Origin: Oceanobacillus kimchii X50
Lineage (GTDB): Bacteria; Bacillota; Bacilli; Bacillales; Amphibacillaceae
DNA: 64,000 bases
Assembly: GCF_000340475.1 (NCBI RefSeq)
Contig: NZ_CM001792.1
Coordinates: 2,546,921 to 2,610,920, forward strand
Direction of reading: 5' to 3'
The translations under genes and the position numbers were made by a program. Under the pieces are notes generated by a model. That model had not been told where the DNA came from and searched no databases. It saw nothing but the letters and a program-made list of their open reading frames with translations. Of the stretch, positions 50,310 through 58,736 are shown piece after piece; positions within the stretch are counted from its first letter, which is position 1, and each line of letters begins with the position of its first letter.

Positions 50310-50936
50310 TAAAATCGAAGCTGCCTGTCGAATAGTAGTTCCTGTTGTATAAATATCATCAATAAGGACAACTCTTTTTCGAATTGGCTTCAAAAGATAA
50401 TATGGATTAGAAGACCTCAATCTGTCTATTCTTGATTTCTTTGACTGTTTTTCACTTGCCTTTCTTCCAAGTGCTTCTTGAATGGGCATATCTAACATTT
50501 CAGCTAGCGCAAGAGCTTGATTAAAACCTCTCTCATTCATACGTTTAACACTAAGAGGAACAGGTACTAAAATTAATTCTTTGTTTTGAGATAAAAAAAT
50601 ACTCTCAAACGAATACTTCAACTCCTCGCGGAATATTTCACGTAATACATAGTCACCTCGAAACTTCCACAATGAAATAATATTTTTCATCCATTCATTA
50701 TAATGAAATAAGGAATAATTAAATTGAATTACCTCGCCAAGTTGATCCCATTCAATACAATCATGACATATTGATAATTGACTTGGACGACTACAAACCG
50801 AACACCTACTTCCTGTTATCTTTTCCATGTTAGAAGCACAAACAGTACAAATAACATGTTCTCTTTTAAATGTTAACCAACTTTCCCAAGAAACTATCGT
50901 ATCTAAAGATTGACCGCAACTTAGACATTGACTCAT
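50259..50936 (-). CDS. comFC: Competence protein ComFC (phosphoribosyltransferase-like)
   Basis: The product is 225 aa: Cys-rich N-terminal zinc ribbons (CLSCGQ...CTVC, CSVC...CHDC) and a PRTase domain with the PRPP loop RVVLIDDIYTTGTT. It works with ComFA in DNA uptake. The ATG overlaps the comFA stop (ATGA). Confidence 0.94.
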   Translation of the reverse strand: MSQCLSCGQSLDTIVSWESWLTFKREHVICTVCASNMEKITGSRCSVCSRPSQLSICHDCIEWDQLGEVIQFNYSLFHYNEWMKNIISLWKFRGDYVLREIFREELKYSFESIFLSQNKELILVPVPLSVKRMNERGFNQALALAEMLDMPIQEALGRKASEKQSKKSRIDRLRSSNPYYLLKPIRKRVVLIDDIYTTGTTIRQAASILLKNGCPEVYAFTLIRG

Positions 50937-52354
50937 AATTTTTTTCCTTTTTTGTTCATATTAATAATCAATTGCTTACTTTTTTCCATTGCCTCTGTTC
51001 TCCCGTTATGAAAGTATACAACTTCTCCAGCAGGATCGTCAGCACTTCTCCCAGCCCGGCCCGCAATTTGCACAAGCGCAGCTTCATCAAAGACTTCATG
51101 TCCTGCATCTAGAACTGCAACATCTACGGATGGGAATGTTACTCCTCTTTCCAATATTGTGGTTGTAAGTAATACTTGTAATTTCTTTTCGCGAAATGTA
51201 TTAACCTTTTCTTCCCTACGCTGATCTTCCGCATATACCTCTTGGAATTCTGATTGATGCTTGATAGTACGATGGTGAAGTAATTCTATACATAAGTCTT
51301 CTTTTAAATCTTTTGCTAGTTGAACTGTTGGAACAAAAATTAATAGTTGTCTTTCTGGTTTTTTTCGCATGGATAGCCATTTTAAAAAATTTGGAGGAAT
51401 TTGTTTTTTAGACAAGTATTGTTGAAGTCGAAAAGTCATCTTCATTGTTGGTTCTGGTAATGGATAACCGTGATAACGTAAAGGAACAAAGACATGTGGA
51501 AGTTTTCGTTGTCGAATTCTTTTTTGTAAATCTTTACGAGGCGTTGCAGTTAGATAAACCGTAGTTGCATTGGGCTTTTTTGCATGAACTGCAGCATAAG
51601 CTAATGTATCATCATAATAAAAAGGAAAAGCATCTACTTCATCAATTACTAATACATCAAAGGCTTTTTTAAATCGCATTAATTGATGTGTAGTAGCCAA
51701 TATAATTTGAGTCATTCCTTTCTTATTTACACTACTTCCATATAAAGCTTCTACAGGAACTTTCTCAAATGCTGACTGTATTCTCGGATACAATTCACGA
51801 ATAACATCCACCCTTGGCGAAACAATCGCAATACGTTTTCCTTGTTGCAGACAGTAATTGATAGCGTGAAAAAGCATTTCAGTTTTACCAGATCCACAAA
51901 CCGCCCAGATTAGAAATTCTTTTTCTTTTCTTTGGATGGCTTTTACTAAACCAGTGGAAGCAACCTGTTGAGCCTGCGTTAATTCGCCATCCCACGTTAA
52001 AGGATTCTTATGATATATGTGTTTCATTTGTATCCCATTCCATCGATATAAAGGTTTACATTCACTTATCCTTCCCATTTGAATACAATTTCGACAGTAG
52101 TAATGTTTTTGATTACAAAGGCTACAAGGATAAGTAGAAAAAAGGGTTCGTTTTTTATTGCCACATCGCATACATTGAATAGATAAACCTTTTTGGATAA
52201 TCGCTTTTACGGGAATAAGTTGATGGGTCGATATGAGGGTTTGGTGACATTTCATGGGGAAAGGAATTTCTTCTTCCAATAACAATTTATTAGATAAATA
52301 ATACGAGATTAATAATGGTGAGGATGTAATACGTTTACTACCTTTTTCTTTCAT
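50933..52354 (-). CDS. comFA: Competence ATP-dependent helicase-like protein ComFA
   Basis: ComFA is a DEAD-box-like ATPase on the inner membrane face needed for transforming-DNA uptake. The product is 473 aa: zinc finger CMRCGNK...CSLC..HYYCRNC near 60-95, Walker A GSGKTEM, DEVDAF box, TATPR, and the helicase C motif AGRAGRS. The start at 52354 (MKEKGSKRI) has GGAGGTGC upstream. comFB, which sits between comFA and comFC in B. subtilis, is missing. Confidence 0.95.
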   Translation of the reverse strand: MKEKGSKRITSSPLLISYYLSNKLLLEEEIPFPMKCHQTLISTHQLIPVKAIIQKGLSIQCMRCGNKKRTLFSTYPCSLCNQKHYYCRNCIQMGRISECKPLYRWNGIQMKHIYHKNPLTWDGELTQAQQVASTGLVKAIQRKEKEFLIWAVCGSGKTEMLFHAINYCLQQGKRIAIVSPRVDVIRELYPRIQSAFEKVPVEALYGSSVNKKGMTQIILATTHQLMRFKKAFDVLVIDEVDAFPFYYDDTLAYAAVHAKKPNATTVYLTATPRKDLQKRIRQRKLPHVFVPLRYHGYPLPEPTMKMTFRLQQYLSKKQIPPNFLKWLSMRKKPERQLLIFVPTVQLAKDLKEDLCIELLHHRTIKHQSEFQEVYAEDQRREEKVNTFREKKLQVLLTTTILERGVTFPSVDVAVLDAGHEVFDEAALVQIAGRAGRSADDPAGEVVYFHNGRTEAMEKSKQLIINMNKKGKKL

Positions 52355-52417
52355 ATATGCACCTCCAAATATTAGTATCGTGCTGTATATTAGCATACAT
52401 ACAGCACGAATTCAGTA

Positions 52418-53257
52418 TTATTTTTTATACCATCCAACACCTACTGCACCTTCTCCAAGGTGAGTACCGATTACAGGACCAAAATAACTAATAGAAGTTT
52501 CTGCATTTGGATATTTTTCTTTAAATTGTCGTTCTAATTGTATTGCAGACGCTTCATCATTTCCATGGATAAACACAACTCGTAAATCATTGCTTTCAGC
52601 ATCATCATCTAGCATTCCCATAATACGATGAATAGCTTTCTTTCTAGTTCGAATTTTTTCAAAAGGAACAATTAGCTTGTCCTGGAAATGAAGAACTGGC
52701 TTTACTTGCAACAGACTTCCAATTAACGCTTGTGCACCTGATAGCCTTCCTCCACGTTGTAAATTTGTTAAATCATCTACCATAAAGTAAGCACGTACAG
52801 ATTGCTTCATTTCATATAAACGATCTATAATTTCATTCACTGATTTTCCTTCTTTTGCTAATTTAGCAGCCTCTATGGCATAAAATCCTTGAACCATACA
52901 ACTTATTTCTGAATCAAAGGTAATTACTTTGATCCCTTCAACCATTTCCCCTGCACTTGTGACAGTTTGATAAGTGCCACTAATTCCACTAGATAAATGA
53001 ATAGAAATAACTGCATCGAAATCCTCTGCTAATGATTCAAGCTTCTTGGTTACATAGCCAATGGAAGGTTGGGAAGTACTTGGAAGTTCTTTTGTTATTT
53101 TCATTTTTTTATAGAATTCTTCTGTCGTTATATCAATTTCTTCTTGATATGAAGCGTCATCAAAAATAACGCTTAGTGGTACCATATGTATATTATATTT
53201 TTCTCTATCTTCCCTCGAGATATAAGCCGTACTATCTGACATGACAGCTATCTTCAT
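52418..53257 (-). CDS. DegV family fatty-acid-binding protein
   Basis: The product is 279 aa with the DegV N-terminal pattern MKIAVMSDSTAYISRE, the TSQPSIG motif near 60 and SSGISGTYQT near 90. Related proteins (FakB) present exogenous fatty acids to the kinase FakA. It lies between comFA and degU as in B. subtilis (yviA/degV). Confidence 0.93.
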   Translation of the reverse strand: MKIAVMSDSTAYISREDREKYNIHMVPLSVIFDDASYQEEIDITTEEFYKKMKITKELPSTSQPSIGYVTKKLESLAEDFDAVISIHLSSGISGTYQTVTSAGEMVEGIKVITFDSEISCMVQGFYAIEAAKLAKEGKSVNEIIDRLYEMKQSVRAYFMVDDLTNLQRGGRLSGAQALIGSLLQVKPVLHFQDKLIVPFEKIRTRKKAIHRIMGMLDDDAESNDLRVVFIHGNDEASAIQLERQFKEKYPNAETSISYFGPVIGTHLGEGAVGVGWYKK

Positions 53258-53345
53258 GACTATCCTTCTCCTTAATAGGTTTTAACTGTAGTTATTTTAT
53301 TTTACATGAATTCCTACAAAAAATCGACCTTTCAACAACAGAAAT

Positions 53346-53374
53346 AATGCCTTGGTGATGTACACCAAGGCATT
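53346..53374 (-). terminator. degU terminator
   Basis: AATGCCTTGGTG and CACCAAGGCATT form a 12-bp perfect stem with a 5-nt loop just after the degU stop. The plus strand has the better T-run, so it is bidirectional at best. Confidence 0.75.
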
Positions 53375-53387
53375 TTTATTTCCCTTG

Positions 53388-54080
53388 TTAAATTACTTCT
53401 ACCCATCCTTTACGGATAGCAGATACTACAGCTTGTGTTCGATCATTAACGTTCATTTTTTGTAGAATATTACTTACATGGTTTTTTACTGTTTTTTCAC
53501 TAATATATAGTGTCTCTGCTACTGCTCGATTACTCTTTCCGTCAGCTAGCAATTGCAGTACTTGACATTCTCTTTTTGTAAGTAAGTGTAACGGCTTTCG
53601 ATATTCAATTCCTTTATCCGCAATACTGGAAGAATTTTCTTTAGCCAAGCGTCGATATTCTTTTACTAAATTATGTGTAACACGCGGATGTAAGTATGAT
53701 CCACCCTCGCTTACTACTTTAATTGCATCAATTAAAGCATCTGAATCCATCTCTTTCAATAAGTATCCTTGAGCTCCAGTTTTTAATGCGTGCGTAACAT
53801 AACTTTCGTCATCATGAATCGATAAAATAATAACCTTTGAATTCGGAAAGTATCTTACTAAATCTGCAGTAGCCTGAACCCCATTAATCTCAGGCATATT
53901 AATATCCATAAGTACAACATCTGGCGCGTTTTCTTTTACAAGCTTAGATGCCATAGAACCATCATCACCCTCAGCTACTACTTCAAATGACGGTTCAAAA
54001 TCTAGTATTCTTTTTACACCTTCTCGAAACAACTTATGATCATCAATTAATACAATTCTTACTTCTTTCTCTGTAATCAT
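53388..54080 (-). CDS. degU: Two-component response regulator DegU
   Basis: The product is 230 aa: receiver domain with [10 protein letters not shown], phospho-acceptor Asp in [10 protein letters not shown] and Lys in LLKEMD; C-terminal LuxR/NarL helix-turn-helix ([35 protein letters not shown]). DegU controls exoenzymes, competence and biofilm/motility choice. It is 105 bp after degS. Confidence 0.97.
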   Translation of the reverse strand: MITEKEVRIVLIDDHKLFREGVKRILDFEPSFEVVAEGDDGSMASKLVKENAPDVVLMDINMPEINGVQATADLVRYFPNSKVIILSIHDDESYVTHALKTGAQGYLLKEMDSDALIDAIKVVSEGGSYLHPRVTHNLVKEYRRLAKENSSSIADKGIEYRKPLHLLTKRECQVLQLLADGKSNRAVAETLYISEKTVKNHVSNILQKMNVNDRTQAVVSAIRKGWVEVI

Positions 54081-54185
54081 TTGGAAAAACTCCCTCCCGA
54101 TGATAGTAATTCTTTTTATAGTTCCCTACACGAAATGACAGTAAATAATAATTCTATTTCTTCTATCTATTCTTCTATTATATAC

Positions 54186-55325
54186 TTAACTTGGCGAATA
54201 TGGAACTTTAATTATTATAGATGTTCCTTTTCCTATTGTAGATTTTATATTTAATTCTCCCTCAAGCATCTCTACTCTTTCTCTCATCCCAATAAGACCA
54301 AAGGATTTGTCATTTTTTTCATTTTGATCAAAACCTTTTCCTTCATCTTTCACTATCAATGTTAAATCTTCTCTACGAATCTCTAATTTAACTTGAATTA
54401 ATGCAGCTTCACTATGTTTAATCGCATTTTGAATCGATTCTTGCATCAATCGAAACAGAGCAATTTCATACTTTTGGTTCAATCGTTTTTCTTCGCCAAT
54501 AACATTAAAGTTTATTGTGATTGAATGATATTCTGAAATACTTTCTACATATTTTCTAATCGTAGGTATAAGTCCTAAATCGTCTAGTGCCATTGGACGA
54601 AGGTCGTAAATGATTCTTCTAACTTCATATAATGAAGATCGAACCATTGTACGAACACTACGAATCTCCTCAATTGCTTGCTCATGTGTTCCTTTTTTTA
54701 TTGTTCTCTCTAGTATTTCTGATCGAAGTAACATATTCGCTAGCATTTGTGCAGGACCATCATGAATCTCTCTTGATAGCTTCCTTCGCTCTTCTTCTTG
54801 CGCTTCAATTATCTTCAAGCCAAATTCTTGCTTTTCTTTGGCGTTTTCGATCATTTCATTAACTTGACGAAAATCATCCTGTAAATAATTTAAAATAACA
54901 GCAATTTTACCTGCTAAATTTTCAGCTCGGTTGATAGTATGTGATAACCCAATTAACCTTCGTTCAAGTTCATCTCTTTTTTCCCTCAGCGATTTCTCTT
55001 CTTGTCTAAGAATAGCAAGTTTCGTTTGCATTAAATGTGTATTTTCATAAACTTCTCGAATTTCATCTTCGGAATATTTTTCAAAATATTTACTGACTTC
55101 AGCTAATCGCTTACGAGAAAATCGAACTCTTTCTTCCAGTTGGTCACCATTTTGAATATGGCGTAAAACTTTTTCTTTGGTTAATTTAAGCTCTCGAACT
55201 AAATGTTCATGCTCTTTTCTGGCTTCTTCACTTATATTAAAAATTTCATCTTTACTGTTTTCAACTACATCAACCATTTCATTAACCACATAATCCAAAG
55301 CTTTATCACTTATTTTTATTGCCAT
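54186..55325 (-). CDS. degS: Cytoplasmic sensor histidine kinase DegS
   Basis: The product is 379 aa and lacks membrane spans. An N-terminal coiled-coil sensor part (1-170) is followed by HisKA_3 with the phospho-His in LSREIHDGPAQMLANM and a HATPase domain (DEGKGFDQ, FGLIGMRERVEML). It phosphorylates DegU. It is divergent from yvyE. Confidence 0.97.
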   Translation of the reverse strand: MAIKISDKALDYVVNEMVDVVENSKDEIFNISEEARKEHEHLVRELKLTKEKVLRHIQNGDQLEERVRFSRKRLAEVSKYFEKYSEDEIREVYENTHLMQTKLAILRQEEKSLREKRDELERRLIGLSHTINRAENLAGKIAVILNYLQDDFRQVNEMIENAKEKQEFGLKIIEAQEEERRKLSREIHDGPAQMLANMLLRSEILERTIKKGTHEQAIEEIRSVRTMVRSSLYEVRRIIYDLRPMALDDLGLIPTIRKYVESISEYHSITINFNVIGEEKRLNQKYEIALFRLMQESIQNAIKHSEAALIQVKLEIRREDLTLIVKDEGKGFDQNEKNDKSFGLIGMRERVEMLEGELNIKSTIGKGTSIIIKVPYSPS

Positions 55326-55479
55326 AATACATCCACCAACCTATGTTATAATTATTCGTAACGTCTCTCTGTTTGTAAGGGTCAGATTAAGAATATTTCA
55401 AAAGATATTATTTATCCCATCCTTATACTCATAAAGTGATCTATCTACTATAATGTAAGTTTGAGGTGAGAAAATCAAG

Positions 55480-56130
55480 ATGTTAAATACTTATTATACC
55501 GTAAAACAACAAGGAATGGATGAAATAACTATTCAAAAATCTCGATTTATTGGATATGTCAAACGTGTGGAAACAGAAGAGGAAGCGCAAGAATTTATTC
55601 AAGAAATTAAAAAAAAACATTATAATGCAACACATAACTGTTCGGCATATATGATTGGAGAAAATGATCACATTCAAAAAGCAAATGATGATGGTGAGCC
55701 TAGTGGAACAGCTGGAGTCCCGATATTAGAGGTACTAAAGAAAAAGGGCTTAAAAGACACCGCAGTAGTAATAACTCGTTATTTTGGAGGGATAAAATTA
55801 GGAGCTGGTGGTCTAATTCGTGCTTATGGAAGTACTACTTCTCAAGCAATCAAAACTACCGGAATTGTAAAACGTCAACTAATGCAAGGTATCTCTGTAA
55901 AGGTTGAATATACTTTACTCGGTAAATTAGAGAATGAATTAAGACAGTCTACCGAATTTATATTGGATGATATTCGTTATCTGGAAAATGTGGAGTTTAT
56001 TGTATTTGTTAAACAAGGAGAAGAATCTCAACTTCTTTCTTGGATTACTGATATAACAAATGACCAAGCAATAATTGAATTACGAGATACAAAATATATG
56101 GAGATTGATGTGGAAGATACTGCTTCCTGA
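55480..56130 (+). CDS. yvyE: IMPACT/YigZ family protein YvyE
   Basis: The product is 216 aa. The N-terminal UPF0029 domain contains HNCSAYMIGENDHIQKANDDGEPSGTAG and TRYFGGIKLGAGGLIRAY; a C-terminal domain DUF1949 follows. Proposed role: protection of or interaction with the translation machinery. It lies divergently from degS; in B. subtilis the next gene is an LCP gene, which here is 6 kb away. Confidence 0.94.
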   Translation: MLNTYYTVKQQGMDEITIQKSRFIGYVKRVETEEEAQEFIQEIKKKHYNATHNCSAYMIGENDHIQKANDDGEPSGTAGVPILEVLKKKGLKDTAVVITRYFGGIKLGAGGLIRAYGSTTSQAIKTTGIVKRQLMQGISVKVEYTLLGKLENELRQSTEFILDDIRYLENVEFIVFVKQGEESQLLSWITDITNDQAIIELRDTKYMEIDVEDTAS

Positions 56131-56137
56131 CTATGAG

Positions 56138-56181
56138 AAAAGCCTACGAACGTAAATCAAAATACGTTTGTAGGCTTTTTT
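56138..56181. terminator. Bidirectional terminator between yvyE and a small minus-strand gene
   Basis: AAAAGCCTACGAACGTA and TACGTTTGTAGGCTTTT form a long stem (one mismatch) with A-run and T-run on both sides. It directly abuts the stop codon of the convergent 51-aa gene. Confidence 0.9.
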
Positions 56182-56182
56182 A

Positions 56183-56338
56183 CTATCTTGCAGTGTGTAT
56201 ATACTTTTTTAAGTTTGGATTCATTGATAACTCTTCAACAAGCTGCTTAATTAACTCTTCAGAAGAGCATATCTTTTGATTTTCGGTATCATGAATCATT
56301 CGTTGAAGAATATTCTGATACTGTTCTTGCTCTTTCAT
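56183..56338 (-). CDS. Small acidic/helical protein, 51 aa, unknown
   Basis: ATG at 56338 with an AAGGCGG-like site upstream encodes MKEQEQYQNILQRMIHDTEN, a CSSEELIKQLVEELS helix and a basic end (NLKKYIHTAR). Its stop abuts a bidirectional terminator, which supports expression. The HDTENQK...EELI pattern is reminiscent of short aspartyl-phosphate-phosphatase or Spo0E-like helices but lacks a clear signature. Function unknown. Confidence 0.65.
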   Translation of the reverse strand: MKEQEQYQNILQRMIHDTENQKICSSEELIKQLVEELSMNPNLKKYIHTAR

Positions 56339-56460
56339 TTAACTCTACCGCCTTTTACTAGAATATAATTTTATATTCCGTTAATCATGTAGTCGGATTT
56401 TGTCTTATGATGAAATTTATTGTAGCTAATCGTAATTTTATACAATTTTTTCAAACATGT

Positions 56461-56946
56461 CTATACTTTTTTTGTAATCTGAAAAATCATAGCAATTACA
56501 ATTAATGCTAGACTTCCTCCCAATATATCTAAGATTACATCTCCGACATATGGAGTTCGATTTGGAGTAATTCCCTGATGAAGTTCATCAGCAACAGCAT
56601 ATAGAGCAGTAAGAGTAATAGACCAAATATATATTTTACTTCTCTTCCATTGCGTGTTCTTTATAAAAGATATGAAAAATAAACATGTTAATACAAAAAA
56701 TACGCCGACATGAGCACTCTTTCTTATAAAGAATTCAATAAAACCCTCTATTCCCAATGTTTTTACACTTACAATAGATGAATGATACGTAAATTCAATC
56801 CAAGATAAATATGGAGATAAAAATCGTAAGTCTAACCCACTTAATAAAGGTTTTACATCTTGGTTCTCATATGGCGTAGCAGATGAAATAAAAATTACTA
56901 ACATCCACATAATTGGTAATAGCCAATATAATAATTTTAAGCGCAT
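56461..56946 (-). CDS. VanZ-like membrane protein
   Basis: The product is 161 aa with four or five membrane spans. The VanZ pattern is present: IRKSAHVGVFFVLT in the middle and ALYAVADELHQGITPNRTPYVGDVILDILGG near the C-terminus. Relatives give low-level teicoplanin resistance or act in envelope physiology; the role here is not known. It stands next to the matrix module but faces the same way without an obvious link. Confidence 0.85.
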   Translation of the reverse strand: MRLKLLYWLLPIMWMLVIFISSATPYENQDVKPLLSGLDLRFLSPYLSWIEFTYHSSIVSVKTLGIEGFIEFFIRKSAHVGVFFVLTCLFFISFIKNTQWKRSKIYIWSITLTALYAVADELHQGITPNRTPYVGDVILDILGGSLALIVIAMIFQITKKV

Positions 56947-56967
56947 TACAAATACTTCCTTTTTGTG

Positions 56968-57163
56968 TGTTCAAAAAAGAGGATGGAAAGGACCGAGAAG
57001 ATCGAGGCGGCATAGCTTTGAGTACCTGAAAATACGTGAAGAACTAAAAAAGAAAGCCAACGAACTTCCACAGGATGTGGTGATTGCTGCGTTGCCCACA
57101 GGACATGGGCGATTTTAGCAGAAGGTCCCTCTGAGATGTGTCATTTTCCGGACATTTTGAACA
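56968..57163. repeat. Family-2 MITE-like element
   Basis: A non-coding element of 196 bp with terminal inverted repeats TGTTCAAAA / TTTTGAACA. Inner parts include paired CCACAGGATGTGG and CCCACAGGACATGGG hairpins and a GGAAA...TTTCC subterminal match. I recall closely similar elements in other Bacillaceae genomes. No transposase is encoded. It fills most of 56947-57252. Confidence 0.75.
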
Positions 57164-57252
57164 ACCCTTTAGATAAACTTCTACAGAAATATTACTCGTA
57201 TCTAGTATATACAATTTCAATATAATTGCCACATCATATGTACATCGTATCT

Positions 57253-57305
57253 AAAAATCATTAGCCTGTTAAGATTGTAAAACTTAACATACTAATGATT
57301 TTTTT
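57253..57305 (-). terminator. sinR terminator
   Basis: AATCATTAG and CTAATGATT, with inner TTAAG/CTTAA, form a long stem; the sinR stop codon is inside one arm. T-runs flank both sides, so it stops transcription in both directions. Confidence 0.8.
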
Positions 57306-57618
57306 TTTGACGCCATTTATTAAATTCAAGGTATTCTTTAAATTGCTCTTTTGATACCCCAGATTTCATCGCTTCTTGAACTATTTGCATCCATTCTTCA
57401 TCAAGGTCAACTTCCTCATTATTATCTTCTAAGATTATTTCATTTACACTAACGCCTAACACATTACTGATTTTTTCAATAAATTGAATAGAAGGATTAG
57501 ATTGAAGGTTACGCTCAATCGAACTTAGATATGATTTAGCGACTCCTGCTCTTTCTGCTAATTCGGAAATGGACATTCTTCTTTCTTGGCGAAGTTGTTT
57601 TATTTTCTTGCCGATCAA
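57292..57618 (-). CDS. sinR: Biofilm master repressor SinR
   Basis: SinR represses matrix genes and is switched off by SinI. The product is 108 aa. The N-terminal helix-turn-helix is almost identical in pattern to B. subtilis SinR (LAERAGVAKSYLSSIERNLQ, SNPSIQFIEKIS), and the C-terminal dimer/SinI-binding domain reads EWMQIVQEAMKSGVSKEQFKEYLEFNKW. I chose TTG at 57618 (MIGKKIKQLR) because AGGTG lies 6 nt before it and it fits the B. subtilis N-terminus; an ATG two codons earlier directly abuts the site. It lies 78 bp after sinI. Confidence 0.95.
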   Translation of the reverse strand: MIGKKIKQLRQERRMSISELAERAGVAKSYLSSIERNLQSNPSIQFIEKISNVLGVSVNEIILEDNNEEVDLDEEWMQIVQEAMKSGVSKEQFKEYLEFNKWRQKKNH

Positions 57619-57696
57619 GCTCATCACCTACTTTCACTGCAAATTATAACATAACTGCAGCGAATAGTTCTATATTGCGTACGTTGTTGATACAAA

Positions 57697-57825
57697 TTAT
57701 AACTTTTGTCCCGTAATCATTATGAACTGTCTTATTTCTTCAATTGTAAGTCCCAATTCTTTCGCTTGTTTAATTAAACGTACCCACTCTTGATCAACCT
57801 TAACAGAATGTAATGTTTTATCCAC
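57697..57825 (-). CDS. sinI: SinR antagonist SinI
   Basis: A 42-aa frame from GTG at 57825 (AGGGGA 7 nt upstream) contains DQEWVRLIKQAKELGLTIEE and IRQFI, clearly the SinI dimerisation helix pair (B. subtilis DLEWVELMVEAKEANISPEEIRKYL). It lacks most of the long C-terminal tail of B. subtilis SinI. It sits directly upstream of sinR and directly downstream of a c-di-GMP-I riboswitch aptamer, so its production is probably ligand-controlled. Confidence 0.9.
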   Translation of the reverse strand: MDKTLHSVKVDQEWVRLIKQAKELGLTIEEIRQFIMITGQKL

Positions 57826-57847
57826 AATTCAGTCCCCTACCTTACAT

Positions 57848-57931
57848 CCAGATAGTCCAGCCATCTTAGTAAAAACACCTTAGATCTGTGACTTTGCGTC
57901 CCTACTTTTCAATAGGTTTGCCTTTTTCTGA
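57848..57931 (-). ncRNA. Cyclic-di-GMP-I (GEMM) riboswitch aptamer in the sinI leader
   Basis: On the minus strand the conserved core reads GGCAAACC (57922-57915), a stem CCTATT-GAAA-AGTAGG with GNRA tetraloop (57916-57901), GGGACGCAAAG (57902-57892), then the second arm TCACAGATCTAAGG...CTAAGATGGCTGG and GGACTATC (to 57851). This follows the GEMM-I consensus (GCAAACC, GAAA loop, GGGACGCAAAGCC, TCTAAGG, GATGGCCGGGTTGCC). The aptamer ends about 25 nt before the sinI GTG, and no terminator lies between, which suggests control of translation. The leader start at a TATAAT (57949-57944) places it at the 5' end of the mRNA. Confidence 0.88.
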
Positions 57932-57943
57932 GTATTTCGTTTG

Positions 57944-57949
57944 ATTATA
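57944..57949 (-). promoter_or_regulatory. Probable -10 box of sinI
   Basis: Minus-strand TATAAT lies 13 bp upstream of the riboswitch 5' edge. No good -35 is seen 17 bp upstream, so the promoter may need an activator or use an extended context. Confidence 0.45.
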
Positions 57950-58046
57950 AGACTATCATACTATAATATCTTGCTTGTTTGTTTGACTTGTTTTGTCATA
58001 TAAACACTAGTTTTGCAAGGGAAAATCATATTTATGATAAATGAAT

Positions 58047-58706
58047 TTATTTAGGAATAGACTTGTATTTTTGCCAAATTACTACGAACAATCCAACAGA
58101 TACAATCAAAAGTCCTAATAGTAATATTGAGAATATGGAAGTAGCCGTGTTTGGGAGCAATTGATTATTGGAATCTCCATTATCGTTATCAACTAAGCCC
58201 GAAACTTCAGCCACATCGTTGTCTTTATTTCCTTGAATGGTGTCTCCTTCTGCATAGAAGATAAATGAAAAAGAGCTAGATACACCTTGAAACTCATTAC
58301 CTAAATGTTCAGGAAAAGTTACTGTGATGTGTAAATCTTCATGATTTTCTGCATCTAAATATCTTGAAGGTATTGAAGAAAACTCAGAAATCTTTCCATC
58401 ATATAATTTGTTCTGATCAACATCTTCAATTAATAACAAAAGCTCATTAAACAACTTATCATTACCATTATTTTCGACAGACATTTGATATTCAAATTCG
58501 CTACTCCCTGAGTTATTAATCGTTAGCGTTCTTGGTGCCCAATCACCAGGTTTCATATTTTCAATATTAAATAGGAAGTCATCAGGTGTTATGGATAATT
58601 CAATTTCGTGCGCATTTGAATTATCAGTATCAGCATGAGAATGATAGGGAAATATTAACGATACGGTAATACCAAGACAGACAATAAGCAGTAAAATTTT
58701 CTTCAT
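58047..58706 (-). CDS. LPxTG-type cell-wall-anchored protein with TasA-like ectodomain
   Basis: The product is 219 aa. A signal peptide (1-25) is followed by a domain with the TasA/camelysin pattern (LSITPDDFLFNIENMKPGDWAPRTLTINNSGSSEFEYQMSVENNG), then a short acidic linker, LPNTA at about 188, a hydrophobic span and the basic tail WQKYKSIPK. This is a sortase substrate layout. The start at 58706 has AGAGGTG upstream. It is 30 bp after sipW and probably the last gene of tapA-sipW. I infer that it ties matrix fibres to peptidoglycan; no such third gene is in the B. subtilis operon. Confidence 0.82.
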   Translation of the reverse strand: MKKILLLIVCLGITVSLIFPYHSHADTDNSNAHEIELSITPDDFLFNIENMKPGDWAPRTLTINNSGSSEFEYQMSVENNGNDKLFNELLLLIEDVDQNKLYDGKISEFSSIPSRYLDAENHEDLHITVTFPEHLGNEFQGVSSSFSFIFYAEGDTIQGNKDNDVAEVSGLVDNDNGDSNNQLLPNTATSIFSILLLGLLIVSVGLFVVIWQKYKSIPK

Positions 58707-58736
58707 TTCTTCACCTCTACTTATATGTTCATACAA

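Noticed and set aside
56968..57163. Insertion sequence
   Set aside because: Terminal inverted repeats are present but no transposase frame; treated as MITE-like repeat only.
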